Source: Oscillospiraceae bacterium
Lineage (GTDB): Bacteria; Bacillota_A; Clostridia; Monoglobales; WRBX01
Direction: 5' to 3'
Assembly: GCA_009784335.1 (NCBI GenBank)
Contig: WRBX01000060.1
Location: forward strand, 1 to 5,116
DNA: 5,116 nucleotides
The notes under the pieces were generated by a model. The model searched no databases, had not been told where the DNA came from, and saw only the letters and a list, made by a program, of their open reading frames with translations. The number at the start of each line of letters is the position of its first letter. The stretch's first letter is position 1. The translations under genes were made by a program, and so were the position numbers. This document shows positions 1-4,623 of the stretch, piece by piece.

Positions 1-1710
1 ACACAAGCACCAACAAGCGTTCCAAGCCCTAGGCCAACATTAGAGCCCGGCGCAACCGAGAGGCCAACACCAATCAGCTGGGGTGACACAACCACAAATG
101 GCGGTGATGCAACTGAGGGTGATGGCAACGGTGAGGGCCAAATCGTAGTAGAGGGTGTAGGCTCAATCGATGTGTCCGGCCTGGAAGACCGTATATATGA
201 TGGTACCTATCACTGTCCATTGCCGCATATTGTATTAGAAGGTGGAACAGTGTTGATTGAGGACATAGATTATACACTTAGATATGAAGATAATAGGGAA
301 GTAGGCCAAGCAAAGTGCTTTGTAACTTTTATTGACAATTACTCCGGCACATGCTTGATAACTTTCAATATTTTGCCCGGAGCCACTTTGCAACCAACAT
401 CAACGCCAACGAATACACCAACGAGCGTACCTACAAGTTCGCCGACTTCCACGCCGACAAGCTCCCCAACGAGCACACCGACGAACACACCAACGAGCGC
501 ACCTACAAGTTTACCGACTTCCACGCCAACAAGCTCACCAACGAGCAATCCAACATCAGTACCAACAACTCCAATATCAACGCCGACAAGCACTCCAACG
601 AACTCACCAACAAGCAGTCCAACATCTATGCCAACGAGCAATCCAACAAGCGCTCCCGGCGCCACTTCGGCACCAACAGCAGGGCCTACAACATCAGTGC
701 CGGCATCAAGCGCGCCATCAGCAGCGCCGACATCAAAGCCAATTGATTGGGGCAATACAACCACAAATGGCGGCAGCGGCACAGAAGGCGATGGGAATGG
801 CAAAGGTGGAGTCGATGTAAATGGCGCCGGAACAATAGGCGTTTCCGGGCTTGAAGATAGGATATATACAGGAACCGCACAAACTCCAAAACCACATATT
901 GTTATGGAAAATGGCACAGTTTTGGTTGAAGGCACCGATTACACTCTTGCATACAAAGATAATATCGAAGTAGGCACAGCTACTTGCACCATTACATTTA
1001 TCGGTAGCCACACCGGCACATGCGTAATAACTTTCAATATTTTGCCGGGCTTAATCAAAGATGACCATTTTGCATATATCAAGGGCTATGAAGACGGAGA
1101 ATTCAGGCCGCAGCAGAATATGAATCGTGCCGAGGTAGCTATAATGTTCTCAAGACTCATGGTGCAAAAAATGAACATCAACTTCACACCGAAAGGAATA
1201 TTCTCAGATGTTAAACCGGGCGACTGGTTTGCAAAAGAAATTGAGTTCCTGGCCGGATTTGGAATAATTAAGGGCTATGATGAAGCCGGTGGCGGCAAAT
1301 ACTTCGATCCGTTTGGAGCGATAACCAGAGCAGAATTCGCAGCAATTGCATCACGGTTCGATAGCCTTTCCAAGGCCAATGGAGTTTCGTTTAGTGATGT
1401 TCCGCCTAACCACTGGGCTTATGATTCAATCATGAGCGCGGCAGCGAAAGGATGGATTACAGGCTATAATGAAGCCGGCGGCGGCAAATATTTCGGCCCG
1501 CAAAGCAACATAACCCGCGCAGAAGTTGTGACATTGGTCAACAGAATGTTAGAGCGCAGATTCGACAGCAAATTTGATAGAACCAACATGATTATTCCCG
1601 GAGATGTGCAAAGCAACTTCTGGGCATTTGGAGATATTCTTGAAACTATGAATGCACATGATTATGTAAAGGATGAAGACGGCAATGAAACTTGGACAAA
1701 ATTGAGGTGA
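1..1710 (+). CDS. SLH-domain cell-surface protein with Ig-like modules and PT-rich linkers, 5'-partial
   Basis: Frame 1 is open from base 1 to the TGA at 1708-1710, giving 569 visible residues. The real start and any signal peptide lie upstream; the GTG at 172 is internal. Domains in order (window residues): end of a PT-rich linker (1-23), module A (24-127), PT/S-rich linker (about 132-246), module B (247-350), then three SLH domains at about 354-397, 401-456 and 464-517, and a charged tail ending GNETWTKLR. The SLH signature TRAE is seen as NRAE in the first and TRAE in the second and third. SLH domains are known to hold proteins non-covalently on secondary cell-wall polysaccharide. The modules, with VSGLEDRIY, GTDYTL and a C-terminal ITFNI strand, resemble the small beta-sandwich repeats common in clostridial surface proteins. 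The role is inferred as a surface adhesin, S-layer or scaffold protein; no catalytic domain is visible in this part. Confidence 0.93.
   Translation, partial: TQAPTSVPSPRPTLEPGATERPTPISWGDTTTNGGDATEGDGNGEGQIVVEGVGSIDVSGLEDRIYDGTYHCPLPHIVLEGGTVLIEDIDYTLRYEDNREVGQAKCFVTFIDNYSGTCLITFNILPGATLQPTSTPTNTPTSVPTSSPTSTPTSSPTSTPTNTPTSAPTSLPTSTPTSSPTSNPTSVPTTPISTPTSTPTNSPTSSPTSMPTSNPTSAPGATSAPTAGPTTSVPASSAPSAAPTSKPIDWGNTTTNGGSGTEGDGNGKGGVDVNGAGTIGVSGLEDRIYTGTAQTPKPHIVMENGTVLVEGTDYTLAYKDNIEVGTATCTITFIGSHTGTCVITFNILPGLIKDDHFAYIKGYEDGEFRPQQNMNRAEVAIMFSRLMVQKMNINFTPKGIFSDVKPGDWFAKEIEFLAGFGIIKGYDEAGGGKYFDPFGAITRAEFAAIASRFDSLSKANGVSFSDVPPNHWAYDSIMSAAAKGWITGYNEAGGGKYFGPQSNITRAEVVTLVNRMLERRFDSKFDRTNMIIPGDVQSNFWAFGDILETMNAHDYVKDEDGNETWTKLR
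70..381 (+). repeat. Module A: first copy of a 104-codon surface-protein repeat
   Basis: This stretch encodes a low-complexity lead-in (WGDTTTNGG, then EGDGNG) followed by a domain starting VSGLEDRIY and ending ITFNILPG. It aligns to module B at an offset of exactly 669 bases with no gaps. By hand count about 68 of 102 residues are identical. It carries three cysteines, two of which (in KCF and GTC) match cysteines in module B. It probably arose by internal duplication, and a PT-rich tail before it at bases 1-69 suggests further copies upstream. Confidence 0.88.
394..738 (+). repeat. Pro/Thr/Ser-rich linker of about two dozen PTSx tetrapeptides (12-base tandem repeats)
   Basis: The tract encodes repeated PTS plus one variable residue (T, S, V, A, L, N or M), breaking down into Ala/Gly/Pro-rich sequence near its end. 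At DNA level the unit is 12 bases, with variants of ccaacgagc and ccgacaagc. Such linkers are extended and often glycosylated in surface proteins; glycosylation here is inference. The repeat keeps other frames open, including a long antisense frame, which are not genes. A tandem tract of this kind is prone to length variation between strains. Confidence 0.9.
739..1050 (+). repeat. Module B: second copy of the 104-codon surface-protein repeat
   Basis: The copy begins PIDWGNTTTNGG and ends ITFNILPG, running straight into the first SLH domain without a PT linker. It is the same length as module A with no insertion or deletion. The core (VSGLEDRIY, PHIV, NGTVLVEGTDYTLAY, NIEVGTATC) is the more typical version of this clostridial Ig-like repeat. 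Two cysteines twelve positions apart are shared with module A and could pair across adjacent strands. Confidence 0.88.
1273..1500 (+). repeat. Two SLH repeats with near-identical GY(D/N)EAGGGKYF loops
   Basis: The 39-base segments at 1273-1311 and 1462-1500 both encode GY(D/N)EAGGGKYF(D/G)P and differ at only a few positions; they are 189 bases apart. They lie at the same place in the second and third SLH domains, where the first domain has the common GYEDGEFRP. The longer, glycine-rich loop is therefore a variant of the usual SLH loop, shared by two of the three domains. Confidence 0.75.
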
Positions 1711-1723
1711 ATAGATACAAATT

Positions 1724-1752
1724 AAAAAAGAGGCTATTTAGCCTCTTTTTTT
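1724..1752. terminator. Intrinsic terminator between convergent genes, probably bidirectional
   Basis: A stem of GAGGCT (1730-1735) and AGCCTC (1740-1745) with an ATTT loop is flanked by six A on the left and seven T on the right, so it reads as stem plus U-tract in both directions. It sits 13 bases after the stop of the SLH protein gene and 10 bases beyond the stop of the convergent minus-strand gene, and so can end both transcripts. Confidence 0.92.
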
Positions 1753-1762
1753 GCTGAAACAA

Positions 1763-1951
1763 TCACTTCAGCATCTCCTCGATGGTCGCACCGATATAAT
1801 ACCTGTTACCGGGCGGAAGCGCTTCTGACCTCTCGGTCATTTTACGATTATTAATTGTATCCTGCATCGCCTGTGGCGGCTGCCAATCAGAAGCCCTTAC
1901 CAATTCCTTTCGAACACTTTTGTTTTTAGCCTTTCTCTCATGATTCCTCAT
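1763..1951 (-). CDS. Small hypothetical protein, 62 aa
   Basis: I do not recognise this protein. The start is supported by a good ribosome binding site: on the minus strand AGGGGAG lies about nine bases before the ATG at 1951. The gene begins 28 bases after the stop of the 186-aa gene, on the same strand with no terminator between, so the two are probably one transcript, ending at the hairpin at 1724-1752. The first 20 residues are strongly basic (MRNHERKAKNKSVRKE); the rest contains ASDWQPPQAM and ends YYIGATIEEMLK. There is no signal peptide, membrane segment or cysteine. The basic head could contact nucleic acid or a partner protein, but this is speculation. Short length is the main reason for doubt; the ribosome binding site and tight spacing argue for a real gene. 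Confidence 0.7.
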   Translation of the reverse strand: MRNHERKAKNKSVRKELVRASDWQPPQAMQDTINNRKMTERSEALPPGNRYYIGATIEEMLK

Positions 1952-1979
1952 TAATTTATCTCCCCTTTTGTTTTATATT

Positions 1980-2540
1980 TTACCCAAGAACATGCCTACT
2001 CGAATCGCTCATATTGAGAATTCTGGTGCATTCGCCAATGCTGGAGTTGGGCGTTATATCAGTTTTCTGCGCTAATTGACTACGAACTTCAACAGGTTGC
2101 TTAAGAAGGTCTCTCACTCTAGCTGAAAACAATGGCTTGCAATTGTTCAAGAAAGCATCCATATAATCGCTAAATTCTTCGTGTTGACTATCAATGGTCA
2201 CATCTTTCAAAATTATATCATCTTGTGAAAATCTATATCTCATGCGAAAAATCTCTTTGTTACTAACATCCAGAGCAAATTCAATATTCATGACAGGATA
2301 ATAAACATCATACATTCCGCCCCAAATCTTCCGCATAGTTTTCACAGAAAAATTATATGAGTGCCCTTCCCGTTTCCCATCAGCTATTGAATGAACCCAT
2401 GAATCGCAACACTTGCGATGATTTACATACTCTTGCAGCAACAGCGGTTTTGTAGATGGAATCCACTTGCCCTTGCTTTTTTCCAAGCAGTCCTTTTCAT
2501 AATCTTTCAAAATCATACCAAGAATGTCTTTATTTTGCAT
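1980..2540 (-). CDS. Hypothetical protein, 186 aa
   Basis: I do not recognise this soluble protein. The reading frame extends upstream to 2573, but the ATG at 2540 (MQNKDILGM) is preferred: AGGGGGAGAG stands directly before it, and the promoter at 2564-2592 would start transcription near 2557, inside the longer version. The N-terminal part is charged (DYEKDCLEKSKGKW), followed by a Cys-Cys pair in HRKCCDSW, an aromatic middle (IWGGMYDVYYPV) and likely beta strands around MNIEFALDV and FRMRYRFSQDD. The C-terminal part is helical or irregular. There is no signal peptide, transmembrane segment or known catalytic motif. It is the first gene of a probable two-gene unit with the 62-aa gene and is divergent from the DNA glycosylase gene. 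A cytoplasmic location is inferred. Confidence 0.85.
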   Translation of the reverse strand: MQNKDILGMILKDYEKDCLEKSKGKWIPSTKPLLLQEYVNHRKCCDSWVHSIADGKREGHSYNFSVKTMRKIWGGMYDVYYPVMNIEFALDVSNKEIFRMRYRFSQDDIILKDVTIDSQHEEFSDYMDAFLNNCKPLFSARVRDLLKQPVEVRSQLAQKTDITPNSSIGECTRILNMSDSSRHVLG

Positions 2541-2544
2541 ATCT

Positions 2545-2552
2545 CTCCCCCT
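2545..2552 (-). promoter_or_regulatory. Ribosome binding site fixing the start of the 186-aa gene
   Basis: Read on the minus strand the sequence is AGGGGGAG, four bases before the ATG at 2540. No comparable site precedes the alternative start at 2573, so this decides the shorter 186-residue product. Confidence 0.7.
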
Positions 2553-2563
2553 AACGCAAATCA

Positions 2564-2592
2564 TTTGTATCACATTTCTAAATCTTTGTCAA
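2564..2592 (-). promoter_or_regulatory. Sigma-A-type promoter for the minus-strand gene pair
   Basis: On the minus strand a perfect -35 TTGACA (2592-2587) is followed after 17 bases by TACAAA (2569-2564), with an extended -10 TG one base upstream. Transcription would begin near 2557, leaving a leader of about 17 bases that contains the ribosome binding site. Its -35 box lies four bases from the proposed -35 of the divergent glycosylase promoter. Confidence 0.75.
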
Positions 2593-2595
2593 ATA

Positions 2596-2624
2596 TTGCA
2601 ATTTTTTTTTAATCGTGCTATTAA
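2596..2624 (+). promoter_or_regulatory. Possible extended -10 promoter for the DNA glycosylase gene
   Basis: A weak -35 TTGCAA (2596-2601), a 17-base spacer containing nine consecutive T, and a -10 TATTAA (2619-2624) preceded by TGC fit a sigma-A promoter with an extended -10. The expected start of transcription is about 2630-2632, which coincides with the ATG at 2631. Both hexamers match consensus at only four of six positions, so this is a moderate call. Confidence 0.45.
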
Positions 2625-2630
2625 ATAGAC

Positions 2631-3524
2631 ATGATTAAATTATATTTTCCTGCAATAAATCTATATGACACTTTCGAATGTGGTCAGTGTTTTCGCTGGG
2701 AACAAAAAGGTGAAAAATGGGCGGCAGTGATTGACGATGAGTATGTTGAAGTTAGCAAAATCGACGAATATTTGATTATTAATTCCGAAAGGCCAAAAGA
2801 GTTTTGGGAAGAATATTTTGACTATGACTATATAATATCTGCTTGTCCAACTTCTATTGAACGAGTGATAGAATCAGGGCAAGGAATCCGTATATTAAAG
2901 CAAAACCCGTGGGAGACATTAATCTCCTTCATCATTTCGCAGAATAATAATATCCCTCGCATCAAAGGCATAATTTCCCGGCTTTGCGAAAACTTTGGTG
3001 ATGTCATTGCGAGGAGCGAAGCGACGAAGCAATCCAGTGACTTATACACTTTTCCAACACCATCCCAACTTATCAACAAAGACTTATCAAATATCCGCGC
3101 AGGTTTCCGCGAAAAATATATCCTTGCCGCCGCCGAAAAGTGTGCAGAAATGGCACTTGTAGGGGACGATGCCCACATCGTCCCGTCTTCGAAGGATAAT
3201 CTAATCCGCGCAAATCCGCGTCATCCGCGTTCCAATATTCCCTTCCTTGATGCAATCGCCCACCTCCCCACCGCCGAGCTCCGCCAAGAACTCATGCAAA
3301 TCAAAGGCGTGGGCAAGAAAATAGCCGACTGCGTTATGCTCTTCGCCTATCACCGTCTGGATGTATTTCCCCAAGATGTCTGGATTATCCGCATAATGAA
3401 GGAGCAATTCGGAATCGAAGAAAAAGATATCGACGAATTCGCCAAAACTAACTTCGATAATCACGCCGGCTATATTCAGCAATATCTCTATCATTATTAT
3501 CGCAATGTAAATCCCAAATCCTAA
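2631..3524 (+). CDS. ogg: 8-oxoguanine DNA glycosylase/AP lyase (OGG type, HhH-GPD superfamily), carrying in-frame repeat insertions
   Basis: The 297-aa protein excises oxidised guanine (8-oxoG) opposite C and nicks the abasic site, the first step of base-excision repair. Seen directly: an N-terminal domain with FECGQCFRW (residues 15-23), the block QNPWETLISFIISQNNN (91-107), RAGFREKYI (157-164), and a helix-hairpin-helix LMQIKGVGKKIADC (221-234). The catalytic lysine is K230 (GVGKK-IADC, like K249 of human OGG1) and the catalytic aspartate D249 (PQDVW), 19 residues later as in the human enzyme. Residues about 125-136, 177-186 and 192-201 are encoded by dispersed-repeat-like DNA and fall between conserved blocks, so the enzyme is probably still active. 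The start at 2631 keeps the expected N-terminus, but no Shine-Dalgarno sequence precedes it. No terminator is visible after it; the next gene has its own promoter. Confidence 0.93.
   Translation: MIKLYFPAINLYDTFECGQCFRWEQKGEKWAAVIDDEYVEVSKIDEYLIINSERPKEFWEEYFDYDYIISACPTSIERVIESGQGIRILKQNPWETLISFIISQNNNIPRIKGIISRLCENFGDVIARSEATKQSSDLYTFPTPSQLINKDLSNIRAGFREKYILAAAEKCAEMALVGDDAHIVPSSKDNLIRANPRHPRSNIPFLDAIAHLPTAELRQELMQIKGVGKKIADCVMLFAYHRLDVFPQDVWIIRIMKEQFGIEEKDIDEFAKTNFDNHAGYIQQYLYHYYRNVNPKS
3003..3037 (+). repeat. Dispersed GCGA-rich palindromic element inserted in frame in ogg
   Basis: The element has ends GTCATTGC and GCAATCC enclosing GCGA/GAAGC units, with inverted ATTGC (3006-3010) and GCAAT (3029-3033). 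Read in the ogg frame it gives VIARSEATKQS, a peptide I know as a recurrent translation of this small interspersed repeat in many unrelated bacterial genomes. It adds about 12 residues between SRLCENFG and the conserved YTFPTP block, where homologues normally have a short loop. Confidence 0.85.
3159..3186 (+). repeat. GTAGGGG-type hairpin element inserted in frame in ogg
   Basis: A perfect 9-base-pair stem, GGGACGATG (3163-3171) with CATCGTCCC (3176-3184), closes a CCCA loop. The flanks GTAGGGG and CCCGT are the same as in the element at 4558-4583, but the inner stem differs. In the ogg frame it reads VGDDAHIVPS. It belongs to a widespread type of short dispersed palindrome (GTAGGGG, variable stem, CCCGT). 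Confidence 0.8.
3204..3229 (+). repeat. Short tandem ATCCGCG repeat in ogg
   Basis: ATCCGCG occurs three times, at 3204, 3214 and 3223, spaced 10 and 9 bases. The pattern (three near-identical units ending in GTTC) resembles another short repeat seen scattered in bacterial genomes, though I am less sure of this one. In the ogg frame it yields IRANPRHPRS, which has no counterpart in OGG proteins I can recall and lies just before the conserved LPTAELRQELM helix. Confidence 0.6.
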
Positions 3525-3543
3525 ATCCGGAACCTGCAAAAGA

Positions 3544-3572
3544 TTGACAAATCTTCAAAAAAGTATTATACT
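3544..3572 (+). promoter_or_regulatory. Strong sigma-A promoter of the aldolase gene
   Basis: A perfect -35 TTGACA (3544-3549), a 17-base spacer and -10 TATACT (3567-3572) predict transcription from about 3579, giving a leader of about 29 bases with AGGAG at 3591-3595. High strength suits a glycolytic gene. The -35 box lies within an inverted repeat, AAGATT-GACA-AATCTT (3540-3555), a possible operator. Confidence 0.88.
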
Positions 3573-3607
3573 GTTCTAAGTTAAAATTCAAGGAGTGATA
3601 AATAGCA

Positions 3608-4543
3608 ATGGCTCTAGTAACCACAACAGAGATGTTCAAGAAAGCCTACCAAGGCGGTTATGCAATCGGCGCATTCAATGTTAATAACATGGAGATAATC
3701 CAAGCAATCACCGAGGCAGCAAAAGAGGAATCCGCGCCGCTTATTCTGCAAGTTTCCGCAGGCGCGCGCAAATATGCAAAGCATATATATTTAATGAAAT
3801 TGATTGAGGCAGCCGTGGAGGATACCGGCCTTCCAATCGCCGTCCACCTCGACCATGGCCATGATTTTGAGGTTTGCAAATCATGCATCGACGGTGGTTT
3901 TACCTCGGTTATGATTGACGGTTCTTCTAAATCGTTTGAAGAAAATATAGAATTAACTAAGAAAGTTGTAGAATATGCGCATGCCCATGGGGTTACCGTC
4001 GAAGGCGAGCTCGGCACTCTAGCCGGCGTTGAAGATGATGTGCAGGTGGCAGATGGCGATGCGCAGTTCACAAAACCTGAAGAAGTAGCCGAATTTGTGG
4101 CGCGCACCGGAGTTGACAGCTTAGCAATCGCAATCGGCACATCGCACGGCGCATTCAAATTCAAGCCGGGGCAAACTCCGCGCCTTGCATTCGATATCCT
4201 CGAGAAAATCGAGCAAGAGCTGCCGGGTTTCCCAATCGTGCTCCATGGCGCATCAAGCGTGATTCCTGAATTTGTGCAAAAAGTAAATGAGTTCGGCGGC
4301 GCTATGCCCGATGCAATCGGAATCCCGGAAGAACTGCTGCGGCAAGCGGCAAAATCCGCTGTGTGCAAAATCAATATAGATAGTGATTTAAGGCTGGCAA
4401 TGACAGCAACCATCCGCGAACACTTTGCAAAAAATCCCGCAGATTTCGACCCGCGGCAATACCTATCCCCCGCCCGCGATGCAATAAAAGATATGGTTAA
4501 GCGCAAAATCCGCAATGTCCTCGGATGTAACGGCAAGATATAG
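3608..4543 (+). CDS. fba: Class II (zinc-dependent) fructose-1,6-bisphosphate aldolase
   Basis: This 311-aa cytoplasmic enzyme reversibly cleaves fructose-1,6-bisphosphate to dihydroxyacetone phosphate and glyceraldehyde-3-phosphate, in glycolysis and gluconeogenesis. Visible motifs: N-terminal GAFNVNNME (21-29), AVHLDHGHDFE (78-88) with catalytic D82 and zinc ligand H83, GFTSVMIDGSS (97-107), VEGELGTLAG (131-140), IGTSHGAFKF (176-185) with zinc ligand H180, VLHGASSV (211-218) with zinc ligand H213, and the phosphate-binding strand KINIDSD (254-260). The segment GGAMPDAIGIPEE and the C-terminal FDPRQYLSPARDAI mark the subfamily shared by clostridia and protists such as Giardia rather than E. 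coli FbaA. No key residue is missing and the length is normal. AGGAG stands 12 bases before the ATG, somewhat far but acceptable. A tagatose- or other ketose-bisphosphate substrate is the main alternative, but the overall match favours FBA. Confidence 0.96.
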   Translation: MALVTTTEMFKKAYQGGYAIGAFNVNNMEIIQAITEAAKEESAPLILQVSAGARKYAKHIYLMKLIEAAVEDTGLPIAVHLDHGHDFEVCKSCIDGGFTSVMIDGSSKSFEENIELTKKVVEYAHAHGVTVEGELGTLAGVEDDVQVADGDAQFTKPEEVAEFVARTGVDSLAIAIGTSHGAFKFKPGQTPRLAFDILEKIEQELPGFPIVLHGASSVIPEFVQKVNEFGGAMPDAIGIPEELLRQAAKSAVCKINIDSDLRLAMTATIREHFAKNPADFDPRQYLSPARDAIKDMVKRKIRNVLGCNGKI

Positions 4544-4557
4544 CTTTCACTAACACC

Positions 4558-4583
4558 GTAGGGGCGCGCCTTGGTGCGCCCGT
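4558..4583 (+). repeat. GTAGGGG-type hairpin element after fba
   Basis: The stem GGGCGCGC (4562-4569) pairs with GTGCGCCC (4574-4581), including one G-T wobble, around a CTTG loop. It shares GTAGGGG and CCCGT flanks with the element at 3159-3186 inside ogg, while the inner stem is different but still complementary. It starts 14 bases after the fba stop. There is no U-tract after it, so it is not a standard terminator; in RNA it could stabilise the fba 3' end or reduce read-through. Confidence 0.8.
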
Positions 4584-4598
4584 AAAAAGTAAGATAAT
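4571..4598 (+). promoter_or_regulatory. Weak candidate promoter for the 159-aa gene
   Basis: TTGGTG (4571-4576), 16 bases, then GATAAT (4593-4598) could serve as -35 and -10. The -10 matches five of six consensus bases but the -35 only three. The -35 would lie inside the palindromic element. Read-through from the fba promoter is the alternative source of transcription. Confidence 0.25.
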
Positions 4599-4623
4599 AA
4601 TCCAATTTTAGGAGGGAAAAATA

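Noticed and set aside
172..174. GTG as the start of the SLH protein
   Set aside because: The frame is open to base 1 and the upstream residues (WGDTTTNGG, EGDGNG) match those before module B, so the GTG is an internal valine.
351..746. Plus-strand frame with NEHTNERTYKF-like repeats
   Set aside because: It is an out-of-frame reading of the same tandem repeat, inside the SLH protein gene.
339..935. Long minus-strand open frame (198 codons) rich in Val-Gly-Leu repeats
   Set aside because: It is the antisense of the PT-rich linker; the 12-base repeat keeps stops out of several frames. It has no ribosome binding site or recognisable domain, and the plus-strand frame is clearly the coding one.
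1763..2540. Toxin-antitoxin pair as a firm call for the minus-strand genes
   Set aside because: Gene sizes and spacing are compatible, but no toxin fold or antitoxin DNA-binding motif can be recognised, so they are left as hypothetical.
2541..2573. Longer N-terminus (MIQMICVRGRD) for the 186-aa protein
   Set aside because: No ribosome binding site precedes 2573, the predicted transcript starts downstream of it, and a good site precedes 2540.
3003..3229. Repeats in ogg as a small CRISPR array
   Set aside because: The three repeats are different from each other, there are no equal-length spacers, and the stretch is inside a coding frame.
2828..3539. Minus-strand open frames across ogg
   Set aside because: They are antisense shadows of a gene with intact catalytic motifs.
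4562..4581. Hairpin after fba as an intrinsic terminator
   Set aside because: It is followed by GTAAAAAGTAAG rather than a T run, and its flanks match a dispersed repeat found inside ogg.
3658..4605. Long minus-strand frame of 315 codons
   Set aside because: It is antisense to the aldolase gene, whose motifs and zinc ligands are complete. There is no credible start signal on the minus strand.
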